A stretch of 13,397 bases of DNA. Source: 66-474 sp039923855. Lineage in GTDB: Bacteria > Pseudomonadota > Gammaproteobacteria > Xanthomonadales > Rhodanobacteraceae. The stretch lies in NCBI GenBank assembly GCA_039923855.1, contig JBDTBW010000015.1, positions 1 through 13,397 of the forward strand, read 5' to 3'. The position numbers and the translations under genes were made by a program. The notes under the pieces are model-generated. The model did not search any database and was not told the DNA's origin. It was given only the letters and a program-made list of their open reading frames with translations. Positions 6,685-13,397 of this stretch are shown here, piece after piece. Each line of letters begins with the position of its first letter. The first letter of the stretch is position 1.

Positions 6685-6723
6685 AAGTACAATGGCTTCG
6701 ACCTGCTCTCCGGTGGCGCGCAA

Positions 6724-6742
6724 CCCCGGATCAAGTCCGGGG
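6724..6742. repeat. CCCCGGA...TCCGGGG hairpin, stand-alone copy
   Basis: CCCCGGATCAAGTCCGGGG, identical over 19 bases to 4262-4280 and followed by the same CAG(A/G)CT. This free copy shows that the block in MITE copy 2 is an independent dispersed repeat. Confidence 0.75.
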
Positions 6743-6820
6743 CAGACTCTAGCTTCGCTCGCGACGCTTTTCAAACCGCTCACGGCACTCCCTGGATTGA
6801 ATTTTGCTTGACTCACAACC

Positions 6821-7258
6821 ATGAAATCCGCAACCGCCCTGCACGATCACGTTGTCAACGCCGCCCCCGGCGTCGGCGTGCTGCTGGTCACCCACGAGGC
6901 GATCGGCCAGGCGCTGGTGGCCGCGGCGCGTCATGTGATGCCGCATCTTCCGCTGCGGGTGGCCGTGGTCGAGATCGACAGTGCCCTCGATCCGGCGCAA
7001 ACGCTGTCGGACACCGCGGAATACGCGCGCGCGCTCGATGCCGGCGGCGGCGTGCTGGTGCTGTCGGACTTGTATGGCGCCACGCCGTGCAACGTCGCGC
7101 AACGCCTCGGCGGATTGGGCGTGCACGCACGCTGCGTATCGGGATTGAATCTGCCGATGCTGCTGCGGGTGTTGAACTACGCCGAAAAATCGCTGGACGA
7201 ACTGGCCGAAATCGCCGCCAGCGGCGGTCGTGGCGGCATTTTCATCGACAAGGCTTGA
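6821..7258 (+). CDS. PTS EIIA component, mannose/fructose (EIIA-Man) type
   Basis: This is a soluble EIIA domain that accepts phosphate from HPr-His15. It has 145 residues, the size of a single EIIA(Man) domain with no fused EIIB. The phospho-acceptor is His25 in GVGVLLVTHEAIG, and the conserved LSDLYGATPCN loop is present near residues 82-92. No EIIB or EIIC gene lies nearby, and it is followed by HPr and Enzyme I, so it probably serves as a regulatory phospho-acceptor rather than in sugar uptake. The start has no Shine-Dalgarno. The family is sometimes labelled ManX or PtsL in such clusters; I leave the symbol blank because usage varies. Confidence 0.92.
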   Translation: MKSATALHDHVVNAAPGVGVLLVTHEAIGQALVAAARHVMPHLPLRVAVVEIDSALDPAQTLSDTAEYARALDAGGGVLVLSDLYGATPCNVAQRLGGLGVHARCVSGLNLPMLLRVLNYAEKSLDELAEIAASGGRGGIFIDKA

Positions 7259-7405
7259 ATGTCGGGAGCAGAAAGCGGGTAGCCGGAACAGCATAATGAT
7301 GTCCGAATGGTCTCCGTTCTCCGGCTCCCGGTTTTCGGCTTCCAGCTTCCTGCTTCACACTGGTAACGTAGCGCCATGCGCGCACGCGCCCTTCGGTTGT
7401 CGTCC
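7259..7405. other. EIIA-HPr spacer with degenerate purine/pyrimidine repeat
   Basis: This 147-bp spacer has a purine-rich stretch (GGGAGCAGAAAGCGGG) and, from about 7315, a pyrimidine-rich stretch of repeated CTTCC/CGGCT units (CTCCGGCTCCCGGTTTTCGG and following). The two halves are partly complementary. No gene or clear promoter is visible. An in-frame ATG at 7376 could extend HPr by 10 residues but is not favoured. Confidence 0.45.
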
Positions 7406-7675
7406 ATGCAGGAACAGGAGATCACCGTCAGCAACAAGCTCGGTTTACACGCGCGCGCGTCGGCCAAGCTGGTGCAGCGCGTGCAGGGCTTCCAGTCTTC
7501 CGTCTGGCTGATCAGCGGGTCGCGCGAAATCAACGCCAAGAGCATCATGGGCGTGATGATGCTTGCAGCCGGCATCGGCACACGATTGATCGTGCGCACC
7601 GATGGCCCGGACGAAAGCGAGGCGTTGGCCGCGGCGATCGATCTGTTCGATCGCAAGTTCGACGAGGGTCAATGA
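7406..7675 (+). CDS. ptsH: HPr phosphocarrier protein
   Basis: HPr carries phosphate from Enzyme I to EIIA. At 89 residues from ATG 7406 it is the normal length and places both regulated residues at canonical numbers: His15 in LGLHARAS and Ser46 in INAKSIMGVMML. His15 is phosphorylated by EI. Ser46 is the site used by HprK, which is encoded upstream in this window. The alternative ATG at 7376 would add MRARALRLSS, which is not HPr-like and would shift that numbering. The stop overlaps the ptsI start by 4 nt (ATGA). Confidence 0.96.
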   Translation: MQEQEITVSNKLGLHARASAKLVQRVQGFQSSVWLISGSREINAKSIMGVMMLAAGIGTRLIVRTDGPDESEALAAAIDLFDRKFDEGQ

Positions 7676-9399
7676 GGCGCCTGCTGCCCGGCACCGCGGC
7701 GGCGTCCGGCATGGCGCTCGGACGGGCGCGGCTGGAACAGCCGGCTCGCTTCACCATCGATACCACGCCGCTGGCGGCGAACGAAATCGAACCGGAAATC
7801 GCGCGGCTGGAGCGCGCGCTGACAGCCACGCAGAACGAGCTGGCCGAATTGCGCGACAAGCTGCACGGCGCACTTGCGCGCGAGGTCGGTGAATTCATCG
7901 ACGCGCATTCGCTGCTGCTGCGCGATGCCGAACTCGTCAACGGCTTGCGCGACATGATCCGCAAGGGCCGCTACCGCGCGGGCGCGGCCTTGAAGGCGCA
8001 GCGCGATCGCCTGGTCGCGGTGTTCGACGCGATGGACGACCCCTATTTCCGCAGCCGCCGCGAGGATGTCGATCACGTGATCGCGCGTGTGCAGACCGCG
8101 CTGGCGCGGCAGGCCAGCAACGAGGAGAAGAAGCTCGCCTCGCGCGTCGGCGAAATCCTGGTCGCCGACAGCATCGCGCCGGCGGAACTGGCACACCTGT
8201 CCGGACACGGCATTCTGGGAGTGATCTCGGGATCGGGCAGCATCTATTCGCACAGCGCGATACTTGCGCGCAGCATGAACCTGCCGATGCTGGTCGGTGT
8301 GCGCGATGCGCTGGACGATCTGCGCGACGGCGATCTGGTATTGGTCGATGGCGAGCGCGGTGAAGCGGTGGTGCATCCGACCGCGCAGGATCTGACGCGT
8401 TATCGGAATTGGCAACGCGATGTCGCGCGCGAAGGCCGGCGGCTGGCGCAATTGGCGCAAGCGCGGACCGTGACCGCCGACGGTTGCGAACTGCGCCTCT
8501 ACGCCAATGCGGAAATGCCCGCCGACATCGCGCAGGCGCGCGCGCTCGGCGCGGCCGGCATTGGCCTGTATCGCACCGAGTTTCTTTTTCTCAAACGCGA
8601 CCGCCTGCCCGACGAGGAGGAACAATTCGCGGCTTACCGAGATCTGGTGCTCGGCATGGGCGGCGCGCCGGTCACCATCCGCACGCTGGATCTTGGCGCC
8701 GACAAGGCCGACGGCACCGGCCTTGCGATGGCCGCGGAACCCAATCCCGCGCTGGGGGTGCGCGGTGTGCGGCTGTCGTTGCGGCGGCCGGCGATCTTCG
8801 CGATGCAGTTGCGCGCGATCTTGCGCGCGTGCTGTTACGGGCCGGTGCGCATCCTCATTCCGATGGTGACCGATGCGAGCGAGGTGACCGCGGTGCGCAC
8901 GCTGCTCAACCATTGCGCGCGCGACCTGCGCACCGAAGGCCACGAGATCCCGGATCAGTTCGAGATCGGCGCGATGGTCGAAGTGCCGGCCGCGGCGATC
9001 GGTGTGCATGTGTTGCTCGAGGTTTCCGATTTCCTGGCGATCGGTACCAACGACATGGCGCAATACGTGCTCGCCGCCGATCGCAACAACGACGCGCTTG
9101 GTTCGCTTTACGATCCGCTGCATCCGGCGCTGCTGCGCCTGCTGGCCCGGGTGCTCGGCGCCGGCCACCGCGCGAAGAAACCGGTGAGCTTGTGCGGCGA
9201 GATCGCCGGCGATCCGTCGTTCGCGCCGCTGCTTGTCGCGCTGGGCCTGATCGATTTCAGCATGCATCCGGGACGCATCCTCGCCCAACGCGATGCGCTG
9301 GCGCGCTGCGACCGTGGCGCGTTGCGCAAACTGGCGCCGCGCCTGTTGCGCGCGCGCAGCCGCAACGAAGTGGCGGCGTTGTTGAAGAGTGTGGTCTAG
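7672..9399 (+). CDS. ptsI: PTS Enzyme I (phosphoenolpyruvate-protein phosphotransferase)
   Basis: Enzyme I autophosphorylates from phosphoenolpyruvate and passes the phosphate to HPr. It has 575 residues, the standard length, with no N-terminal GAF domain, so it is PtsI rather than PtsP. The N-terminal HPr-binding helical domain covers about residues 20-145. The phospho-histidine is His194 in YSHSAILARSMNLPMLVG. The PEP-binding TIM-barrel follows, with GIGLYRTEFLFL, TIRTLDLGADK, GVRGVRLSL, IGTNDMAQYVLAADR and the catalytic Cys in VSLCGEIAGD. The segment before His194 (ISGSGSIYS) differs from the enteric GGRTS, which I take as lineage variation. It overlaps ptsH by 4 nt, so the two are coupled. 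Confidence 0.96.
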   Translation: MRRLLPGTAAASGMALGRARLEQPARFTIDTTPLAANEIEPEIARLERALTATQNELAELRDKLHGALAREVGEFIDAHSLLLRDAELVNGLRDMIRKGRYRAGAALKAQRDRLVAVFDAMDDPYFRSRREDVDHVIARVQTALARQASNEEKKLASRVGEILVADSIAPAELAHLSGHGILGVISGSGSIYSHSAILARSMNLPMLVGVRDALDDLRDGDLVLVDGERGEAVVHPTAQDLTRYRNWQRDVAREGRRLAQLAQARTVTADGCELRLYANAEMPADIAQARALGAAGIGLYRTEFLFLKRDRLPDEEEQFAAYRDLVLGMGGAPVTIRTLDLGADKADGTGLAMAAEPNPALGVRGVRLSLRRPAIFAMQLRAILRACCYGPVRILIPMVTDASEVTAVRTLLNHCARDLRTEGHEIPDQFEIGAMVEVPAAAIGVHVLLEVSDFLAIGTNDMAQYVLAADRNNDALGSLYDPLHPALLRLLARVLGAGHRAKKPVSLCGEIAGDPSFAPLLVALGLIDFSMHPGRILAQRDALARCDRGALRKLAPRLLRARSRNEVAALLKSVV

Positions 9400-9426
9400 G
9401 AGCGCGGCTGCCCGCGACGCTGTTTC

Positions 9427-9447
9427 CCCTCTCCCTTCGGGAGAGGG
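9427..9447. repeat. CCCTCTCCC hairpin, copy A, after ptsI
   Basis: CCCTCTCCC-TTC-GGGAGAGGG is a perfect 9-bp stem, followed by a second smaller stem (GGCGC-GAA-GCGCC, 9449-9461). It lies 28 bp after the ptsI stop, between convergent genes, and may act as a bidirectional mRNA end structure although no T-run follows. A related hairpin is at 9549-9571. Confidence 0.65.
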
Positions 9448-9512
9448 TGGCGCGAAGCGCCGGGTGAGGGTCCGGAATTGCGAGAGCGGCGCCGAAATGC
9501 GGAGACGCAAAG

Positions 9513-10265
9513 TCATTGATCACATGTGACCCCGAACCCTCCCCCCAACCCCTCTCCCGGCGGGAGAGGGGCTTCATTAACGCGCCGCTCCGCGATCGTC
9601 AACGCCACCTTGTCGCGCAGATACACCGGCAGCGCGCGCTCCGGCGGCAACACGTCGCCGGCGGCGAAGCGTGGCGCGGCCAGCCGCGCGACATCGCGCG
9701 CTTGCGGAAACCGCGCGCCTTCGGCCCAGCGCGGTGGCGATGACAGGCGAGCGAGAATGGCATCGCGATAGGCATCCCAGCCGCTGCCGATGACATTCCA
9801 CCCTCTTGGCGACAATGGCAATACCATGTCCTCCGCGCGGGTCACGCGCTCTTCGTCGAGCGGTTGCACCAAACCATCGGCATCGAATCGGAACGCACCG
9901 GCATAGACTTCGCCCATACGCGCGTCGATCACCGCGAGCACACCCGCATCATCGCGCGGCGCCTGCATCGCCAGCACGGCCAGCGAGGAAACCGGTACCA
10001 CCGGCAAGTCCAGCGCCAAGGCCAATCCCTGTGCGATCGATGCACCCAGTCTTACGCCGGTGAACGCGCCAGGTCCGCGACCGACCGCGATACCGTCCAG
10101 TTGCGCGCGCTTCAAGCCAGCGTCACTCAGCAGCGACTCGGCCATCGGCAACACCAGTTCGGCGTGCCGGCGCGGCGCGATCTCACTGCGCTCGATCAGC
10201 GTATCGCCATGCAGCAAAGCGACCGAGCAGGATTCGGTAGAGGTTTCGATGGCGAGAAGGTTCAT
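9513..10265 (-). CDS. tsaB: TsaB, tRNA t6A37 threonylcarbamoyladenosine synthesis protein
   Basis: TsaB partners with TsaD and TsaE to make N6-threonylcarbamoyladenosine at position 37 of ANN-decoding tRNAs; it is the pseudo-enzyme that stabilises TsaD. The protein has 250 residues. The N-terminal ASKHA fold shows LLAIETSTESCSVAL, then RHAELVLPMAESLL, and IAVGRGPGAFTGVRLGASIA near residue 60. Conserved sequence ends near residue 228 (PVYLRDKVALTIAERR). The last 22 residues are encoded by a dispersed CCCCTCTCCC palindrome and probably are an added tail. The start is 9 bp after yoaA, with AGGA overlapping the yoaA stop, so the two are co-translated; yoaA-tsaB is also the order in E. coli. Confidence 0.95.
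   Translation of the reverse strand: MNLLAIETSTESCSVALLHGDTLIERSEIAPRRHAELVLPMAESLLSDAGLKRAQLDGIAVGRGPGAFTGVRLGASIAQGLALALDLPVVPVSSLAVLAMQAPRDDAGVLAVIDARMGEVYAGAFRFDADGLVQPLDEERVTRAEDMVLPLSPRGWNVIGSGWDAYRDAILARLSSPPRWAEGARFPQARDVARLAAPRFAAGDVLPPERALPVYLRDKVALTIAERRVNEAPLPPGEGLGGGFGVTCDQ
9549..9571. repeat. CCCCTCTCCC hairpin, copy B, inside the tsaB 3' end
   Basis: CCCCTCTCCC-GGC-GGGAGAGGGG is a perfect 10-bp stem. It lies within the last codons of tsaB, encoding roughly PLPPGEG on the minus strand. Its relative at 9427-9447 has a different loop. Confidence 0.7.
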
Positions 10266-10274
10266 GCGCGCATC

Positions 10275-12203
10275 CTAACTCGCATCAAAAAACGCCTGCA
10301 CGTCATCGAGCTCGCGCGTGCGTGGCATTGGCGGCAGGCTGGCCAGGAACAACTTGCCGTAGCCGCGCGAGGTCAATCGCGGATCGCACAGCATCAGCAC
10401 GCCGCGGTCGTGAACGTCGCGGATCAGCCTTCCCGCGCCCTGCTTCAAGGCGATCACCGCGCTTGGCACCTGCCATTGCGTAAACGGATTGCCACCGGCG
10501 CGCGCGAGTGCTTCCAGCCGCGCCTGCAATACCGGATCGTCCGGCGCCGCGAACGGCAATTTGTCGATGACGACGCACGACAAGGCTTCGCCGGCGACAT
10601 CCACGCCTTCCCAGAAACTGGCCGCGCCCAGCAACACGCCGTTGCCGGATTCTCGGAAATCGCCCAGCAAGCGATGCCGCGGCGCGCTGCCCTGCACGAA
10701 CAACGGATAAGGTGTTTTGCCTTGCAGCAATTCGGCGGCGCGTCGCAACGCACGATGCGAAGTGAACAACAAAAAAGCGCGGCCTTGCGACGCACGCAAC
10801 ACCGGCAACGCCGCATCGATCACGCGGTCGGTGTAATCGCGCGCGGCCGGTTCCGGCAAACCCTGCGGCAGATAACACAGCGCCTGCTGCGCGTAGTCGA
10901 AGGGGCTGCCCAATGCCAGCGTGTGCGGATCGTCCAGTCCCAACTGGCGCGTGTAGTGATCGAAATTCTCCGCGACCGACAACGTCGCCGAAGTGAAAAC
11001 CCACGCCGCATTGGATGCCTCGCGCAACGCGCGCAACGGCGGCGCGAGATCCAGTGGCGTCGCGGACAAGGTGAATCCGCGTTCGCTGATCTCGTACCAA
11101 CGCACCTCGTTCTCGTCCGCGCGATCGGCGATGCGCGCCAGCCGGTCGCCAGTTGTGAGCGCGCGTTCGTGAACGCTTGCCAGTCCTTTCGAACGCTCGG
11201 CCTGCCCGCCCAGCGCCAGCGTCAAATCGTCCAGCGCGGCATCGATCGCTTGCAACGCGTCGTGCGCGCCCGCGTCGGCTTCCAGTTGCACGAACGCGCC
11301 GCGTTCAGGCAACGGATCGAAGGCGAGCCGCGCCTTGCGGATCGCATCGTTCAACCCATCCAGCGCCGGTTGCAACATCGCCAGCGCGCCGGGTTGCCCC
11401 GCGCATTCGGCCAGCGCATCGCTCGCCAGTTCGATCAATTGCCGCGCGCTGATGTTGACCGAAAAAAATTGCCCGGCCAATTCCGGAATCTGGTGCGCCT
11501 CATCCAGAATGAAAGCGTGCGCGCCAGGCAGGATGTCGCCAAAGCCTTCCCGCTTCAGCGCGAGATCGGCGAACAACAAGTGGTGATTGACCACCACGAT
11601 GTCGGCTTCCTGCGCGCGCCGCCGCGCCTTGAATACGAAACAGTCGTCGAAGAACGGGCATTCCGCGCCCAGACAATTCTCCGCCGTCGAGGTCACTCGC
11701 GGCCACAACGGCGAAGCTTCCGGCACTTCGGCCAGTTCCGCACGATCGCCACTGCGCGTGCGGCCGCGCCACGCGCGGATCGATTGCAAATCGCTGGCCT
11801 GTGCGCGCGACTTGAATTGCCCGTCCTGTGCGGTTTGCTCGAGACGATACAGGCACAAGTAATTGACGCGGCCTTTCAACAACGCGGCATCGACTTTCGC
11901 GCCCAGCACCGAACGCACCCGCGGCAAGTCGCGATGGAACAACTGATCCTGCAGATTGCGCGTGCCGGTGGACACGATCACGCGCTTGCCCGACAACAGC
12001 GCGGGCACCAGATACGCGAAGGTCTTGCCGGTGCCGGTGCCGGCCTCGGCCACCAGCGTGCCGCCGTCGTCGATAGTTTCCGCCACCGCGTCCGCCATCG
12101 TCTGCTGGGTCTCACGCGGCGCGAAGTTCGGCAGCTCGCGCGCGAACGGGCCGTCCGCGCCGAGCAGCGCGGCATTGTCGTAGCGGTGCATCGTCTCCGT
12201 CAT
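10275..12203 (-). CDS. yoaA: YoaA/DinG-family ATP-dependent DNA helicase (XPD-like, Fe-S)
   Basis: This is a superfamily 2 helicase of the XPD/DinG group; E. coli YoaA works with HolC at stalled replication forks. It has 642 residues. Motifs: PRETQQTMADAV near 29-40; Walker A AEAGTGTGKT at 52-61; four Fe-S cysteines at 117, 177, 182 and 188 (YLCLYRLEQ; NCLGAECPFFDDC); VVVNHHLLFADL; DEAH box at 234-237; FTSATLS; GAASFWEGVDVAG; and motif VI LKQGAGRLIRD. YoaA is preferred over DinG because of its length and because tsaB follows directly, as in E. coli. The start has only a weak AGG upstream; ATG 12191 is an alternative. The integrase remnant ends 37 bp upstream, so the helicase promoter must lie in that short gap or within the remnant. 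Confidence 0.94.
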   Translation of the reverse strand: MTETMHRYDNAALLGADGPFARELPNFAPRETQQTMADAVAETIDDGGTLVAEAGTGTGKTFAYLVPALLSGKRVIVSTGTRNLQDQLFHRDLPRVRSVLGAKVDAALLKGRVNYLCLYRLEQTAQDGQFKSRAQASDLQSIRAWRGRTRSGDRAELAEVPEASPLWPRVTSTAENCLGAECPFFDDCFVFKARRRAQEADIVVVNHHLLFADLALKREGFGDILPGAHAFILDEAHQIPELAGQFFSVNISARQLIELASDALAECAGQPGALAMLQPALDGLNDAIRKARLAFDPLPERGAFVQLEADAGAHDALQAIDAALDDLTLALGGQAERSKGLASVHERALTTGDRLARIADRADENEVRWYEISERGFTLSATPLDLAPPLRALREASNAAWVFTSATLSVAENFDHYTRQLGLDDPHTLALGSPFDYAQQALCYLPQGLPEPAARDYTDRVIDAALPVLRASQGRAFLLFTSHRALRRAAELLQGKTPYPLFVQGSAPRHRLLGDFRESGNGVLLGAASFWEGVDVAGEALSCVVIDKLPFAAPDDPVLQARLEALARAGGNPFTQWQVPSAVIALKQGAGRLIRDVHDRGVLMLCDPRLTSRGYGKLFLASLPPMPRTRELDDVQAFFDAS

Positions 12204-12240
12204 CGCCTGAGTATGGACGAGTGCCTCGCCTTGCGAAACC

Positions 12241-13258
12241 TCATTGCGCCCGGCCGCGGTCGAGCGGGCTCAGCACACCCCGGCCGCCGCGGTTCAATAC
12301 ATGCGTGTAGATCTGCGTGGTCGACACGTCCTTGTGACCGAGCAGTTCCTGGACCGTGCGGATGTCGTAGCCGTCCTCGATCAGGTGCGTGGCAAACGAA
12401 TGCCGCAGCGTGTGCGCGCTGACCGGCTTTTCGATGCCGGCACGCGTGCGCGCGCTTCAACGCGCGGGCCAGAATCGCGTCGTCGAAATGATGGCGCCGC
12501 TGCGCACCATCGAGCGGATCGATGGAGCGTTGCAGGGATGGAAACACGAATTGCCAACCGAACTCCCGCGCGGCATTCGGGTATTTGCGCGCAAGCACAT
12601 GCGGCAGCCGCGTTTCGCCAAAACCCGTAGCGAGATCCTGACCATGCAGCAAACGAGCGCGCTCCTGTTCCCGCTGCAACGGCTCGATCAACGAACGCGG
12701 CAGCATGGTGCGCCGATCTTTTCCGCCCTTGCCGTCGCGCACCGTAATTTCGTTGCGCGCGAAATCCACATCCTTCACGCGCAGGCGCAGACATTCCATT
12801 AAACGCATCCCGGTGCCGTACAACAGACTGGCCAACAACTATGGCCGGCCTTCCATCGTGGTGAGCAAGTTGTGGGCCTCATCTTGCGACAATACGGTGG
12901 GCAGCCGTTGCGGGCGTTTGGCGCGCACCACGTTATCCAGCCACGGCAATTCGACCGTCAGCACTTCGCGATACAAAAACAGCAGCGCCGAGAGCGCCTG
13001 ATTCTGGGTACTCGCGGCAACCCGCACCCGCACCGCGAGATCGGATAAAAAACACTCGACCTCCACCGCACCCATTTCGCGCGGGTGGCGCTTGCCGTTC
13101 AGCCGAATGTAGCGTCGTATCCAGCCGAGATACGCCTGCTCCGTGCGCAAGCTGTAATGTTTCAGCCGCAATCGCCTGCGAACTTCGTCGAGAAGACGCG
13201 GTGCGGGCAACGTGGAACCGCCGGCTTTTACGCCCCCGGAACCGGAGTGATAAGACAT
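12241..13258 (-). pseudogene. Integron-type integrase (IntI, tyrosine recombinase), inactivated
   Basis: IntI enzymes recombine attI and attC sites to capture gene cassettes. The 5' part (13258-12842) encodes the N-terminal core-binding domain (LLDEVRRRLRLKHYSLRTEQAYLGWIRRY). It ends at an in-frame TAG (complement 12839-12841), where related proteins usually continue. The same frame goes on with LLASLLYGTGMRLMECLRLR (catalytic Arg), KGGKDRRTMLP, and the integron-specific patch ARKYPNAAREFGWQFVFPS. The frame is then lost in a GCGCGCGC run (12448-12455), and another frame holds HTLRHSFATHL, LLGHKDVSTTQIYTHVL and the stop at 12241-12243. Two lesions make it a pseudogene unless they are sequencing errors. 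ATG 13258 has GAGGTG 6 nt upstream. No attI or attC was recognised. Confidence 0.9.
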
Positions 13259-13268
13259 TCGGTTCACC

Positions 13269-13318
13269 TCAACCGCCCCGGCTTTCCCGGAGGCTCCAAC
13301 TCTTGAGAGGATGGAGCC
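13269..13318 (+). mobile_element. Left end of an IS3-family insertion sequence (boundary approximate)
   Basis: The sequence from about 13269 (CAACCGCCCCGGCTTTCCCG and following) up to the orfA start has the form of the left terminal region and leader of an IS3-family element. It abuts the integrase: the Shine-Dalgarno of that gene (CACCTC on this strand, 13265-13270) overlaps the boundary. The right end is outside the window, so the terminal repeat pair and target duplication cannot be checked. Confidence 0.55.
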
Positions 13319-13397
13319 ATGAACAAGTCAACGAGGTACTCACCGGAAGTACGGGAGCGGGCGGTGCGGATGGTGCTGGAGCACCAGAACGAGCACG
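13319..13397 (+). CDS. IS3-family transposase OrfA, N-terminal fragment (cut by window end)
   Basis: ATG 13319 opens a frame reading MNKSTRYSPEVRERAVRMVL and then EHQNEH to the window edge. This is the usual start of the helix-turn-helix OrfA (DNA-binding) subunit of IS3-family transposases, which is normally joined to the DDE OrfB by a -1 frameshift. Only 26 residues are visible. GAGAGG and GGAG lie upstream. The gene runs away from the integrase remnant. Confidence 0.85.
   Translation, partial: MNKSTRYSPEVRERAVRMVLEHQNEH

Larger units (their letters stand above)
6527..6820. other. rapZ-EIIA intergenic region with two palindromes
   Basis: These 294 bp contain no recognisable gene. They hold a perfect 9-bp hairpin at 6663-6684 and the CCCCGGA...TCCGGGG hairpin at 6724-6742. 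TACAAT at 6688-6693 looks like a -10 box, but no suitable -35 lies 16-18 bp upstream. No Shine-Dalgarno precedes the EIIA start. Confidence 0.5.

Noticed and set aside
6688..6693. Promoter -10 box TACAAT before EIIA
   Set aside because: No acceptable -35 hexamer at 16-18 bp; the nearest, TTGAGC, is about 23 bp away.
7669..9516. 615-codon open frame on the minus strand
   Set aside because: It is antisense to ptsI, with no recognisable domain and biased composition.
9864..12422. Very long (852-codon) open frame on the + strand
   Set aside because: It is antisense to tsaB, yoaA and part of the integrase, all of which have clear motifs; long antisense frames are expected in GC-rich DNA.

Overview
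The window is GC-rich chromosomal DNA, most likely from a gammaproteobacterium of the Xanthomonadales/Lysobacterales (Rhodanobacteraceae- or Xanthomonadaceae-like). This rests on the gene order lptC-lptA-lptB-rpoN-hpf-hprK-rapZ-EIIA(Man)-HPr-EI, on the pairing of HPr kinase with RapZ, and on the many short palindromic intergenic repeats. No rRNA or tRNA genes and no CRISPR array were seen.

Layout. Positions 1-1747 (+): lipopolysaccharide-export genes lptC (3' part only), lptA and lptB. 2106-3527: rpoN (sigma-54). 3687-4010: hpf (ribosome hibernation). 4551-5498: hprK. 5639-6526: rapZ. 6821-9399: a phosphotransferase relay of EIIA(Man), HPr and Enzyme I, with HPr and EI overlapping by 4 nt. 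9513-12203 (-): yoaA (XPD-like helicase) and tsaB (tRNA t6A synthesis), convergent to the PTS genes and 9 bp apart. 12241-13258 (-): a decayed integron-type integrase with one amber codon and one frameshift. 13269-end: the left end of an IS3-family element carrying the start of its orfA.

How the genes fit together. LptA, LptB and LptC belong to the LPS transport machine. RpoN, Hpf, HprK, RapZ, EIIA, HPr and EI form a regulatory cluster. HPr keeps both His15 (for EI) and Ser46 (for HprK), and no sugar permease (EIIB/EIIC) lies beside it, so the relay looks regulatory rather than sugar-transporting. No ptsN is found between hpf and hprK, where many proteobacteria carry it; that gap holds repeats.

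The most unusual part is the repeat load on the regulatory cluster. Two direct copies (about 270 and 316 bp) of a MITE-like element with 24-bp terminal inverted repeats bracket rpoN-hpf. One ends 8 bp before the rpoN start codon. The other ends 6 bp before the best hprK start codon, a TTG. Short hairpin repeats sit just before rapZ. All three genes lack a clear Shine-Dalgarno sequence. The longer MITE copy also contains a close match to a sigma-54 -24/-12 promoter pointing at hprK. The two copies show paired changes in both arms, including a matching hairpin insertion in each arm. I see no clearly new defence or biosynthetic system; the novelty is in this repeat-driven remodelling of 5' leaders and in the broken integrase/IS junction at the right edge.
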